Part shown: positions 30,471 through 39,576 of the stretch, one piece after another
Layout: the number at the start of each line of letters is the position of its first letter
Position numbering within the stretch: position 1 is the first letter of the stretch
Source: Perkinsela sp. pyNocScin1
Lineage: Eukaryota > Euglenozoa > Kinetoplastea > Prokinetoplastida > Perkinselidae
Length of the DNA stretch: 64,000 bases
Direction of reading: 5' to 3'
Assembly (NCBI GenBank): GCA_964019655.1
Contig: CAXHTR010000004.1
Coordinates: 124,001-188,000, forward strand
The notes under the pieces: model-generated
Told to the model about the DNA's origin: nothing
The model's input: the letters and a program-made list of their open reading frames with translations, nothing else
Databases searched by the model: none
Position numbers and translations under genes: made by a program

Positions 30471-31370
30471 ATGCTACTCATTTCTCTCTTTACTGCTGAC
30501 ACTGGCCTGTCCCGTTTCAACCCATCACTCCTCACCGACCAGATGCGCATGGAAATCCTCATCAGCGACATGCCTGAAGAAGTTCGTGAGCTTTGCCAAG
30601 ACTTCGATGGCAACTACAAAGACGCGTGCACATGGTACAGCGTACAATGCAATAATTCGAAGGGCGTCATCACCCTCAATTGGACGTATCCAGCGTTCTA
30701 CGGGACTATTCAGCTACACGCCTTACCTCCTCAGCTTGAAATACTCAGTGCCGCACGCCGTGATAAGCGACGTAAGCTCAGCGGTACCATTGACACCGCT
30801 GTTCTCCCCAATTCGCTCCGTATGCTCAGCCTCAGTCACAACCTTTTCACAGGCAGTTTCGACTTCTTAACACTGCCGACGAGTCTCACTGAGCTTTCTA
30901 TCGGTGCAAACGATCTATCAGGCGCAATGGAACTCACAAATCTACCCATTCGCCTTGAGCTTCTGGCAGCGAACAGTAACAAATTCACGGGGGAAATCAA
31001 CCTGACGACATTGTCCGCAACGCTTACGCACATCAACCTCAGCAGCAATGCGCTGTCTGGTGGGGTGAACCTGACGAAGCTTCCTTGCTTGAATTACTTG
31101 GACATCAGCTTTAACCAGCTGAGCGGGAGCGTCAACCTTGGAAACCTACCGTTCTGCCTGAGGTATCTCTATCTGCAAGGAAACGCTTTTGTGGGGACCG
31201 CCCATATCGACCGGCTGCCGCACGCCATGGAGTACCTGTGCCTGAACGAGAACGCTTTTTCTGCGCTTGTGTACCACGGAGAGGTTCCGGTGAACATTCA
31301 AACGCTCGACTGCAGCGGGAACCCGATTGAAGGAGAGGTGCCCAAAGTTCAAGGCGGGAATTTTGTCTGA
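30471..31370 (+). CDS. LRR protein, type I-like
   Basis: A 299-aa protein. MLLISLFTADTGLSRFNPSL is leader and cap start; LLTDQMRMEILISDMPEEVR, CTWYSVQCNNSKGVITLNWT follow with the Cys pair present. The first LRR is extended by a basic insert (SAARRDKRRKLSG). About eight repeats follow, and two have the hydrophobic position shortened (KLPCLNYLDISFNQLSG). There is no HPWEE tail; it ends GNPIEGEVPKVQGGNFV. It is most like the minus gene at 48.6 kb in cap and size. Secreted by inference. Confidence 0.85.
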   Translation: MLLISLFTADTGLSRFNPSLLTDQMRMEILISDMPEEVRELCQDFDGNYKDACTWYSVQCNNSKGVITLNWTYPAFYGTIQLHALPPQLEILSAARRDKRRKLSGTIDTAVLPNSLRMLSLSHNLFTGSFDFLTLPTSLTELSIGANDLSGAMELTNLPIRLELLAANSNKFTGEINLTTLSATLTHINLSSNALSGGVNLTKLPCLNYLDISFNQLSGSVNLGNLPFCLRYLYLQGNAFVGTAHIDRLPHAMEYLCLNENAFSALVYHGEVPVNIQTLDCSGNPIEGEVPKVQGGNFV

Positions 31371-31857
31371 GCGTACATACATTTTTTATTTCAGGTAAAC
31401 TATATCAGTATGATAAGGCTAGAGCTCTTGATGCGAACCATGCGCTATGAGCCGTTTTTTTGAGTGCGTTCTGCTTCGTTCTTACTTTTTATCCCTACAA
31501 AATGCGCAGAATGTCATCTATCAGTGGATATATCCTTTCAGGCTTTTGAATGGCTTCTAGGCTCCAAATGAAACCAGTGGGGTCAGAAGAATTTGAGATT
31601 TAAAGCTGTCAAAGAAGAAAAGCAGCAGAAGCAGTTGGAGTCTCACCTCGCTTGCAAATATTCGCGATTCACGGAAAGAAGAGTACGGAAGCCAAATACT
31701 TGAAATTTGTTTGCCAAGCACAAGCTCCACATTGGGACCTGCATCACTGACATATTGTATTCTCACAAACTCACTCGGGTCATCAAGGTGAAATCAAAGA
31801 CTAAAGTCTGTAAGCATTCACTTCCTATTCAAAGCGTTTTGTTTGAAAAGTTCTCAA
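31371..31857. other. Spacer with one GGGGTCAG word
   Basis: ggggtcag at 31579-31586. No gene is supported; AT-rich up to the next start. Confidence 0.25.
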
Positions 31858-32634
31858 ATGCTCGGGCTTATCCTTTTCGCACTGAATCCTGTCGCCGAGA
31901 CTGACTTTACCGCTCAGCAAGTAATGGACATGCGGTGCATGTCTTCTATGCTTCAGCAGAGTGACCTAAGGTCAGATGTTCACCTCAGAGATATTCTGAC
32001 ACATAACAAAGATGACCCCACAAATGTCTGTGACTGGCTTGGCGTCGAATGCGAGGAAAGCCGAATCACATCTTTTATATTCTCTACGAGTGCGAGCTAT
32101 CGGTGGGAAGTCAATCTCAAGTGGCTCCCACCAGCAATCCACTTTCTGCACCTGACTTGTCTTTACTTGATTGACCCGCTGCATAGCGATGCGCTTCCAA
32201 GAGATCTCCTATACATCAGTCTGACGACCTGCACGTGGCGCGCAAACCGAGAATTGGGCTTCGGCACATTTGACTTCCGCCGGCTCCCACGGAAAATAGA
32301 GGAGTTTATTCTCATAAGCAGCTGGATGGCTGGAACGCTGCTGCTCGATGAGCTTCCAAGTCGTGTACGAATTATTCAGATTTTTAGTAATTACGTTACC
32401 AAAGTCGTTGTTGGTGTGACGGTCGCTCCTCCAGATCTGAAGAGAATAACGATTTGCGGGAACATTCGAACAAGTGTTTTTGGAGATGAAGGTAGTGCGC
32501 TGAAGGATATTGTTAGCACAAGCACAAAGCATTTGGACTTTGAACAGTCACTGTTCTATGCAAAGTTTCGGAATGCGGCTGAAATGCTTTGGAATGATAA
32601 AAGGGGAAAATTCTCGGAATTCTTAGCAGAGTAA
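31858..32634 (+). CDS. Short LRR protein, type IV (tandem pair member 1)
   Basis: A 258-aa protein from ATG 31858 (MLGLILFALNPVAETDFTAQ). The type IV body reads QQVMDMRCMSSMLQQSDL, NVCDWLGVECEESRITSFIF, WEVNLKWLPPAIHFLHLTCL, LPRDLLYISLTTC, then FDFRRLPRKIEEFILISSWM and AGTLLLDELPSRVRIIQIF. LRRs are few and weak, so the fold may be capped mostly by non-LRR sequence. It is strongly similar along its whole length to the next gene, a recent tandem duplicate. Secreted by inference from the leader. Confidence 0.86.
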   Translation: MLGLILFALNPVAETDFTAQQVMDMRCMSSMLQQSDLRSDVHLRDILTHNKDDPTNVCDWLGVECEESRITSFIFSTSASYRWEVNLKWLPPAIHFLHLTCLYLIDPLHSDALPRDLLYISLTTCTWRANRELGFGTFDFRRLPRKIEEFILISSWMAGTLLLDELPSRVRIIQIFSNYVTKVVVGVTVAPPDLKRITICGNIRTSVFGDEGSALKDIVSTSTKHLDFEQSLFYAKFRNAAEMLWNDKRGKFSEFLAE

Positions 32635-32991
32635 AATGGAGAATGAAGGCTTCGCTTTTACGAATGAAAATATGTGTGCAGGTCTCTTATCTCTCTTTAT
32701 TCGTAGATTCTACAAATGATTGCAACGTTTAATGGATACAAATGCTGATCCTGCATAAATTGCTTTCTTACTTCTAGGACTGAACTTACTGACGACTCAT
32801 GCAAGGCAGCGTCCGCAATATGTCCCAAAAAGGTGCACTAGACCCAAAAAAAATTGACCACTGAATTCTTATTCCTTTTTAACTAGTATCCATATATTCG
32901 ATAATCTCAATTTTCGGCCCCTTCATGAAAAGTTTGTGTTGAAGCGCTGAAACTCTTCCCTCGACTTAGAAACCTTATCTAAAAGCTCAAA
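32635..32991. other. Spacer, nothing recognised
   Basis: AT-rich spacer between two tandem type IV duplicates. No feature is seen. Confidence 0.25.
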
Positions 32992-33768
32992 ATGCTCAGT
33001 TTCGCTCTTTTTGGTTTGACAACGACTGCTGCGATTGACCAACAGCTTATGGATAAGCACTGCATGCTTTGCGCACTCCATCAGAGTGACCCAGCGTCCA
33101 ATGCGCAGCTGACGGAAGCCCTCACGAATGGGGCCGCTGATGCTCCGAGTGTATGCGGATGGCGGGGAATCGGCTGCCAAGACGCAAGAGTCACATCGCT
33201 TGTCTTTTCTTCCATTCGGCACTATTCATGGGAGATCAAGCTTCGGTGGCTCCCACCAACCATCCGCTTCTTGCACCTCACCGGTGTGCAGCTCTTTGAC
33301 AGGCTAGAAGCTGATAGGCTGCCAAGAGATCTTCGGTACATCTGTTTGACGCAGTGTCCATGCAGATTGAGTGAAAGTCTTGATTTTCAAACGTTCGACT
33401 TCCGCCGTCTCCCACAAAATATGGAGGAGTTGATTCTGATGAACAGCTGGATGGCTGGAACACTGCTGCTCGATGAGCTTCCAAGTAGTGTACGAATTAT
33501 TCAGATCTTTAGCAATTACGTCAAAAAAGTCGTGGTTGGGGCGGTGGCCGCTCCTCCATCTGTGAAAAGAATTACGATTTGTGGTTATATTCATATCAAA
33601 GTGCACGCGGCCATGGGAAGCGAGCTGAGAGAGGTTGTGCGAACCAGCACAAAAGATTTGGACTTTGAACACTCACAGTACTTTGAAAAGTTTCATAATG
33701 ATACGAGAGAGCTCTGGAACGATACCAAAGAGATAAAGTTGCGGAATTCTTTCGTAGAGTGTTGCTGA
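32992..33768 (+). CDS. Short LRR protein, type IV (tandem pair member 2)
   Basis: A 258-aa protein. MLSFALFGLTTTAAIDQQLM is leader and cap start. SVCGWRGIGCQDARVTSLVF, WEIKLRWLPPTIRFLHLTGV, LPRDLRYICLTQC, FDFRRLPQNMEELILMNSWM and AGTLLLDELPSSVRIIQIF align residue for residue with the preceding gene; the C-terminal half is the most conserved, including VRTSTKDLDFEHSQYFEKF. It is the last intact gene of the plus-strand block, about 4 kb before the first minus-strand gene. Confidence 0.87.
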   Translation: MLSFALFGLTTTAAIDQQLMDKHCMLCALHQSDPASNAQLTEALTNGAADAPSVCGWRGIGCQDARVTSLVFSSIRHYSWEIKLRWLPPTIRFLHLTGVQLFDRLEADRLPRDLRYICLTQCPCRLSESLDFQTFDFRRLPQNMEELILMNSWMAGTLLLDELPSSVRIIQIFSNYVKKVVVGAVAAPPSVKRITICGYIHIKVHAAMGSELREVVRTSTKDLDFEHSQYFEKFHNDTRELWNDTKEIKLRNSFVECC

Positions 33769-34187
33769 TTTCTATATTCTGAGAATTCGACAGCATGGAA
33801 TATCTAATAAAAGAATTTGTGTATGCTGACTTTTCATACTATTGTGTCTGTAACTCTTTAATTCGAAATGACAAGCGATTGATTCTCAAAGTCAGCGTAC
33901 AGGCCACATTGCACTGCAGTTTTTTTCCACTGGCACATGAAAGCAAGCTTTTAAAAAGATCATTTGCAGGACTCGCATGCTGAATGCAATTTTTTGCTTC
34001 CTTCAACCTCTCGGCGCCATCAGCTCACCTGAAAATCTTGAGAATACCGCCTGATCTTTCTGAAGCTGGGCCCATACGCTCAATACACCATGATATCATA
34101 CATTTTCCGCTAGCAGTCAAGATGGGGCATTTTTGCGAGGGTTAATTTAGCCAAAAATTAAAACTGAGAGAATCCCAAGAATAGTGG
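33769..34187. other. Spacer at the left edge of the convergent region
   Basis: AT-rich. One short plus ORF (33795-33983) has no motif. No feature is supported. Confidence 0.25.
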
Positions 34188-34638
34188 ATGCCCTGCCCTG
34201 ACATGAGCACAAAAAAACCGCCTTCTCGACGCCCTGCGCGCGCCAAACTTCCAGACGCGCTCCGTCGACTCTCCTTCATTGACATGCGCGACGAGGACAT
34301 TTGTATCATCGAGAAGTTTATCACGCTTCCCAGCATCCAGTTCGGCGACCTCTGTCGCGGAAACTTCCGCCTGCACACCAAGAAAGACCTTCCACGCCAT
34401 AAAGGACACCACTTCTCGCCCGGGCGACACGACCGTCAACGTCGTCATCTACCCCTCGAAGATCCCGAAGGACCGAGAAAACTACCGCAAGCTCCTGTGC
34501 GCGGAGGATACAATCGACTTCCAGCGCCTGATGATGCAGAAGCGCGAGACCGAGCCGTAGACGCCCACGCTGGGCTCGCCCACAGTCCCGCAGACGCAGG
34601 TCGAGGCCCGCGTGGAGCGCCGCGCGCTGACGACGCGA

Positions 34639-34646
34639 ATATAGAA
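34639..34646. repeat. Target site duplication, left copy
   Basis: atatagaa, identical to 34913-34920 on the other side of the MITE. Confidence 0.85.
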
Positions 34647-34912
34647 CAGGGGCATCCAACTAGTGATGGATTCCATCAATTTGATGGAATCGACCAAAAA
34701 ATCACGAGGAAAAAGTTGGAGAAAGGAAAAATTGATGGAATGGCGAAGGTATTCCATCAATAATTTTGGCTATTTAGGGCTATATTTCGCACGGCCCGAA
34801 GGGCAAAAGGAGAAAATTTTTGAATTTTATAGAAATTGATGGAATTTGAAAGCTCGTCCATCAATGGGTCAACATGGATTGATGGCATTGGAAAAAGTCG
34901 TGGACGCCCCTG
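34647..34912. mobile_element. hAT-type MITE with 8-bp target site duplication
   Basis: The 266-bp element starts caggggcatcca and ends tggacgcccctg: 12-bp terminal inverted repeats with one mismatch. The flanks atatagaa (34639-34646) and atatagaa (34913-34920) are a perfect 8-bp duplication, the hallmark size for hAT transposons, whose ends often begin CAGGG. The inside is AT-rich, noncoding, and built of attgatggaat/attccatcaat inverted repeats, including a near-perfect 23-base palindrome at 34669-34691. It carries no transposase, so it is non-autonomous. Removing it and one duplication joins the flanking sequence of a decayed gene. Confidence 0.85.
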
Positions 34913-34920
34913 ATATAGAA
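34913..34920. repeat. Target site duplication, right copy
   Basis: atatagaa, identical to 34639-34646. Confidence 0.85.
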
Positions 34921-35231
34921 AGTTTAATCAAACGCTGCTTCGAGACGACGCGGCGGCACGTCCGCCTTCTGCTCAAGGACAAGAAGATGAACGAGAAGGA
35001 GGTGCAGGCCAAAATGGACAGTCTGCGGAAACGCGCGGAGAGTTAAAAGAACAACCAGAAGTTCATCCTCGCCGAGGTTCTCGAGGGGGCGATGGCGCTT
35101 TCATCGACTGGAGGCCGGACTTCGGCTTCAGCGCCGAGGAAGACAAGGTCCAGCAGCCCAAGGTGCAGCACCAGGTCGTCAAGCGCCCGCACTGAGCTCG
35201 TTCGAAGTACGGAGAGGTCACTACAACAATA

Positions 35232-35368
35232 ATACTACTACTGCTATTACTACTACTACTAGGAAATTACCAGATCCCGTCCGATCTCTGAAGCTCAGCC
35301 TGATCACGTGAAGTTAGTATTGAGGTAAAAATAAATGATTACTCGACAACCCTTGGTGTTGTATTCTT
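35232..35368 (+). rRNA. 5S rRNA-like sequence (gene, pseudogene or 5S-derived element)
   Basis: The core accagatcccgtccgatctc, then tgaagctcagc, gttagtattgaggt, gattactcg, aaccc and ggtgttgtattc, follows the order and spacing of eukaryotic 5S rRNA (CCCGTCCGAT, GAAGTTAAGC, GTTAGTACTGAGGT, GATGACTCGGGAACCC, 3' terminal stem). The 5' part is odd: a TAC/ATT microsatellite (35229-35260) replaces the normal first 30 bases and adds about 12, and the loop after GAGGT is about six bases longer than usual. The outer stem pairs only weakly. A pseudogene or 5S-derived retroposon is as likely as a working gene. Confidence 0.5.
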
Positions 35369-35840
35369 CGCGGCTCCAACGCCTGAAAAAACGTCCAGAC
35401 GGAGTCGATCCCGGAAATTGTGATAACCACCGAGCTGTACAGGCTGGAGTTCGACGGAATACTTCGGTACAATATAAGCGTAGAACTATTTTTTATTTTT
35501 AGTGCCGGTGCACTAGAATTATCGCATGTATAATGCATACATATCGCATGTACATGAACGTGGATCATAAGCCACTTATTTTGCAGCAGCATGCAAAAAA
35601 TAAAAATATTCGCAATCTACCGTAATGAGCGACATTTTTGGGTTCTTCGTATCAGCAATATTACATCCAGCCAAGCGGCCTACGGCGAAGGCCGAGAGCC
35701 GTCACTCAGAGTCCTGGGTGACGGATTTTTATCTAACCTGAAATCGCTGGAGTACACCGGTCCAATGCCCCGTAGGCGTATTTTGGATGGAGACTTGGGG
35801 TCACTGAACATACTTATAGCACTAGATTAAATTATATTTG
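35369..35840. other. Convergent-region sequence with coding-like and hairpin fragments
   Basis: A minus frame (35314-35592) has protein-like text (SVVITISGIDSVWTFFQALE) but overlaps the 5S-like sequence. gtcac and gtgac arms form a hairpin near 35700-35725. None of this is clear enough to name. Confidence 0.25.
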
Positions 35841-35844
35841 GCTA

Positions 35845-36030
35845 TTCCAGGGTAGTTGGCCCTGGTAAATTTTTTTCATAGCGAGGTGGCCGTGGTCACT
35901 TGTCCCGGGGAGCTTCTGCCCTACATGAAAATCACCTGCTCGATAAATGCACTGAGTAGGGATCGAACCTGCGCCCGGAACCCATGGTAAGACTCCTTTA
36001 CCAAGTAGTCTATGGTTTTTGTCGCTCAAA
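35845..36030 (-). mobile_element. tRNA-derived SINE-like element
   Basis: On the minus strand a tRNA-like head carries an A box (tagactacttggtaaagg, about 36012-35995) and a B box (ggttcgatccc, about 35970-35960) at tRNA spacing. The D arm (gact/agtc) and most of the T stem pair, but no acceptor stem forms. An unrelated body follows, with a ccaggg...ccctgg hairpin (about 35847-35866) and an A-rich run (tgaaaaaaattt). This is the build of a tRNA-derived SINE. Boundaries and any target duplication are unclear; a diverged tRNA gene or pseudogene is the alternative. Confidence 0.45.
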
Positions 36031-36099
36031 AATTTACACAACTCTATTTATTACATAGAAAGTCTTAATACTTATTGTGTGGTCGGATAAATTCTTATC

Positions 36100-36158
36100 T
36101 GGTGTAAGAGTGGCTCAGTGGTAGTTCACTGCTTTCAGTTCAATCCCTGGAAGCGCCA
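36100..36158 (+). tRNA. tRNA-like sequence lacking an anticodon arm (pseudo-tRNA)
   Basis: An A-box-like stretch (tggctcagtggtag, 36111-36124) and a B-box-like stretch (gttcaatccctgg, 36138-36150) lie between ends tggtgt and gcgcca, which pair over six bases with G-T pairs. The whole is only 59 nt, about 14 short of a tRNA, and the missing part corresponds to the anticodon arm. Probably a deleted tRNA gene or SINE head. Confidence 0.4.
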
Positions 36159-36239
36159 AAATGAGCTATGAGTGAGGCAATAATATTCGCAATCTTCCGT
36201 ACTGGGTCATCATTCCTGGATTCACGGGGAGAAAAAAAT

Positions 36240-37320
36240 ACGGATCACAAGCAAGGAATGTAGCACGCATCCGATCAACGTCGCAGCTATCATCCAGAGT
36301 CTGGATGATGGACCGGGGCTGCCACTGCCGACGTATCTAGGAGCTATTGGGGGACCGGGCCTTCCACTGCAGACGTATCTATCTGGAGCGGGTGTGAAGC
36401 CCACGCAGGATGGAATGCTGCGGCTACCGGTGTGGGTGCCGTCGCGAGGTCAATGGGCTCGGCGCGGTTCTTACACCGCTGCTCCACTCACCACGTACGC
36501 GAGAAGAAAATTGACGCGGGGTGGACAGGCGTCACAAAAACATTTTGCTCCTCGCGCGGAGCTGCCCTCTGTCAAAGCGCTCAGGGGTGTCAATCAAGGC
36601 GGGAACTAGCTCTACTTCTGGCAGGGCCGCTGCTGCTCGGGGGACTTCTCGCGCGACGACTTCAACTTGAGGCGCGCGCGTGCGGCGAACTGCCTCTGCC
36701 TCAAGTTCTATCACGAGCAATTCACGCGCGAAGTGGACTGGAGTTGCGCCCGAGCATCAGGAATGATGTCACTGCGTTTCGAACAAGAGCATTGTACCAT
36801 TTCCAGGTACAATGCTTCATATCAATATAGTAGCACGGGCTTGTCGGCGCCTGCAGTGCCCGATCGAGCATTTTGAGTTTTAGCGTGGGGTAAAAGCAAA
36901 AAAAAACAAGCAACAAGCTACTGCTTGCACGTGGTTGGTCCCAAAAAATCTCTAGAGTGGCCCCGAGGAGGAATCTCATTCCAAGTGTATTTTCTAGGCA
37001 TAAAAAAAATGCATAAGTACCGACGAAACGATCTCCGTCAGATCCTCCGACTCAGACCTCCAGCTGGGCGACGACGACTGGGCGTGGGGGCACACGCGCG
37101 CGTGAAACTTCGCGCGGAGGAGACAGATCGACGAGCATTGGGCGGACGCTGCCCCGCAGCGCCATCTGGTGCACGCTCTGTGGGCGCGTAGGGCGCAAGA
37201 GCCTATCGAACTTCTGCTGTTGGAGCTGCGCCTCCCTTTCTGTGCGCGGCTCCGTATGGTCTGCGCAAGCGCATGAGCTCATTGAGTGTATTGCGCTCAG
37301 ACCAGTCAGCATAGCTTCGT
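36240..37320 (+). pseudogene. Decayed GC-rich coding sequence (non-LRR)
   Basis: Several coding-like pieces lie in plus frames. SLDDGPGLPLPTYLGAI is followed by a repeat GGPGLPLQTYLSG (36297-36390). Cys-rich LYFWQGRCCSGDFSRDDF and AANCLCLKFYHEQFTREVDW lie at 36609-36750. DETISVRSSDSDLQLGDDDW comes at 37022-37080. WCTLCGRVGRKSLSNFCCWS, a zinc-ribbon-like CxxC...CCxxC pattern, lies at about 37172-37235. Frames change and stops intervene. GC is far above the rest of the window. It could be one or more dead genes with zinc-binding domains; I cannot name it. Confidence 0.4.
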
Positions 37321-37682
37321 AGGCGATGAGATGATGTGCACGCAGTGAATTTAAAAGAGGCCTCGCTGATTAAAACGGTAGCGGATATCATCTTTTTTAG
37401 TTGAGAATGACTCTTCAGAAAATCACTTCGATCGCGGATAGATGCATTTGACTGATTAAATCGAAAAAGAAACAGCTGTACATTGAAAATTTGAGTGTGC
37501 TTGAATCCGTTTCCAAGCTAATGCAAGCGGCTACCTTTCTTTCATTCATTTCATTACAATCCATATTCTTCAATCAAGCTTTACATTTACATGACAAGCC
37601 CATTTGTGCGTTAAATCTTCTGCGTACTTCGTTAGAAATCTGCATTCAAGTCATGATTTTCAACGTTCTGTGTACTATTTGA
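37321..37682. other. Spacer downstream of the minus-strand block
   Basis: AT-rich region just past the last minus gene's stop; it would hold its 3' UTR. No feature is recognised. Confidence 0.25.
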
Positions 37683-39017
37683 CTACATCACAGCAGCTAT
37701 TCTCGCAGCAACATTTGTGTTCCTGTACTTCAGCTTATCCCAATTTGGCCGTTGTGCCGCACGGTAATTTTCAACGGCCTCGAGGCTTACCCCAACTTCA
37801 TCTAGATCAACGACTTGTAGTCTTTTGCACGCAGCGATCACGTCCAGGATACCATCACCAACATTTCTACATCTGCATATTGATAAAGTGAGCAGGTTGT
37901 CTGCATTTGCGAGGATGACTGGCGCTATTCTGTCAGAAGATGCAAGAAGAAACTCGAATTCCAACCAGAGAAGATTCGTAAACATCGAAAGACTCGATGC
38001 CACACCGGGGCCGATGTTAGTCCAGCTCAAGCTGATGTGTCGCACAGTCTTATGCAGATTTTTATGCTTAAATAAAAATTCCATATCGCTTACTTCTATC
38101 GCAGTGTCTTCGATGGAAATACTGCGCACATGTGAAAATTTTCCAAGATAGCTCAAAACAAAACGTCCACATGCGCCTGAAATCTGAATTTCTCGAGCAC
38201 GCTCTGTTTGATACTTAAGGTATCGAGCTACCGTGTCTATCTGGTCCCACATAAAAGGACAGAAAAAGCGGTCATAATCGTTGGAATCCGGCTCGTTGAT
38301 TTGGAGCAAAGTGAGCCACGGCAGCTCCATCAATGCCTTTATGCACGGAAAAGCATACGCTGTCTCATCAAATACAACTTGTTTCAAATTTGGCAAATTA
38401 GCAAGCGCACGGATTCCTTCTGTGGAGGCCTGGGAAAAGCCCATGTCAAATAACCGAAGGTCTTTACATTTTGCTATATTAAGCATGTCGCCAAGCGTAA
38501 GCTGTACATCGTCGAATTCTAACCAAATCTCCTGGCATGGGTGAAGGTGCAAAAACTGAAAGTATTCTGGGTCATAGCGCGCGAGAATTATGCGGTCCCA
38601 GTGCTGTGAAGGGTCGCTCAGGAGGTCTCGAAGTGTCTCATGCGCTAATGATTCGGCGCCACCTAAGAATTGCCCAATGGATTTCTGCTCGATGCACTTT
38701 GGAAGATAAGCGCTCGGCGGACGAAGCGATTCATCGACAAAATCCGGGCCCCATGGGCAGAGCCATTTCATTCTTTTGGAAAACTGGAGAATTTCGAATA
38801 TGCACTCCATTGATGGTGCAGTCACTGCATCCATGCGTGGCCCAGATTCCGCAGCAAGAACTAAATTTTCTGCAAGGGCTGGCCGGGCGCGGTGGCTTTG
38901 AAGAATTTCACGCTTGATGATGCGGGACGTTCGCTCATCTTCAGGGTCTTCGCTGGTGGGCACCTCTCGACTTGGCGGTGACTCAGAATAGCCGCAGAGG
39001 CGCTTCGGAAATATCAT
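37683..39017 (-). CDS. Family B LRR protein (RNI/AMN1-like)
   Basis: A 444-aa protein from ATG 39017. It has no signal peptide; the first 35 residues are polar (PPSREVPTSEDPEDERTSR). The conserved block follows: ILQSHRARPALAENLVLAAE, PSMECIFEILQFSKRMKWLC and PWGPDFVDESLRPPS. Then come LHLHPCEEIWLEFDD-type motifs (here HLHPCQEIWLEF) and irregular LRRs: MLNIAKCKDLRLFDMG, SMFTNLLWLEFE, VIAACKRLQVVDLDEVG. It ends AAQRPNWDKLKYRN. It pairs with the gene at 21.4-22.7 kb across the convergent region. Likely intracellular. Confidence 0.85.
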   Translation of the reverse strand: MIFPKRLCGYSESPPSREVPTSEDPEDERTSRIIKREILQSHRARPALAENLVLAAESGPRMDAVTAPSMECIFEILQFSKRMKWLCPWGPDFVDESLRPPSAYLPKCIEQKSIGQFLGGAESLAHETLRDLLSDPSQHWDRIILARYDPEYFQFLHLHPCQEIWLEFDDVQLTLGDMLNIAKCKDLRLFDMGFSQASTEGIRALANLPNLKQVVFDETAYAFPCIKALMELPWLTLLQINEPDSNDYDRFFCPFMWDQIDTVARYLKYQTERAREIQISGACGRFVLSYLGKFSHVRSISIEDTAIEVSDMEFLFKHKNLHKTVRHISLSWTNIGPGVASSLSMFTNLLWLEFEFLLASSDRIAPVILANADNLLTLSICRCRNVGDGILDVIAACKRLQVVDLDEVGVSLEAVENYRAAQRPNWDKLKYRNTNVAARIAAVM

Positions 39018-39200
39018 CAAAGTAAACAGAAGAGAGAAGAATTCAATAATCTTTTATGCTTCGAGGAACGTCAAAAGTGGAGTAAAATGTTCCATTGATC
39101 TTCAGTACATACTAAATCACGCAATTGATTCTCTTTGTAGGGGGGTAGCGGGAATTCGTGCTTCACTATAGTTGATCATTTACTGATCGACTCTATTGGG
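39018..39200. other. Short spacer
   Basis: Nothing recognised; it separates an intact family B gene from a family B relic on the same strand. Confidence 0.2.
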
Positions 39201-39500
39201 CTATCTGCTTTCTCTTTTCATGGATGCAAGAGCTCCATTTAAGTCCATATAACACATCATCACTCGGCCAATCTGTATGCTGTTTATCTTCATCTCCAAA
39301 CCCTGTCTTGGCTCTTGCTTATCAAACTTCAGGACATCCCAGTTCGGTCGCTTGCTGTCTCCGTATGCTTCGCACGCTTCAGTGCTCACCCAAGTTTCAC
39401 GCAAACATACACACTGTAGTCCATTTTTACATTGTACAATAGCGTGCAACAGAGATCGAAGCGTGGTCGATGGAATAAGTGCTGGCTCAATAGTACGTAG
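39201..39500 (-). pseudogene. C-terminal relic of a family B LRR gene
   Basis: The minus frame reads LRSLLHAIVQCKNGLQCVCL, then STEACEAYGDSKRPNWDVLK, matching the family B end (VIAACKRLQVV...AVENYRAAQRPNWDKLK). The open stretch carries no N-terminal block or earlier repeats. It is a truncated tandem copy of the adjacent gene. Confidence 0.65.
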
Positions 39501-39576
39501 ACAGATCGTCCTTCATAGCGTTTATGGCTTTCCAGATAAGAACAGTAGTTTTCATGTTATAGTACATTAGCGCCTT

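Larger units (their letters stand above)
34200..35194 (+). pseudogene. Decayed GC-rich non-LRR gene, interrupted by a MITE
   Basis: Coding-like pieces lie in order on the plus strand but in different frames: MSTKKPPSRRPARAKLPDAL, DMRDEDICIIEKFITLPSIQ (34201-34390), then TVNVVIYPSKIPKDRENYRK and LLCAEDTIDFQRLMMQKRET (to a TAG at 34558). After a 266-base insertion come ESLIKRCFETTRRHVRLLL and KDKKMNEKEVQAKMDSLRKR (to 35046), then DFGFSAEEDKVQQPKVQHQ (to about 35194). Several frameshifts and stops make it non-functional. I do not recognise the ancestor. The C-terminal part is basic and helical. Confidence 0.5.

Noticed and set aside
34188-34763. A 191-codon plus ORF running through the decayed gene into the MITE
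   Set aside because: Its end lies inside the MITE and its middle switches to low-complexity shadow sequence where another frame looks coding; treated as part of a pseudogene.
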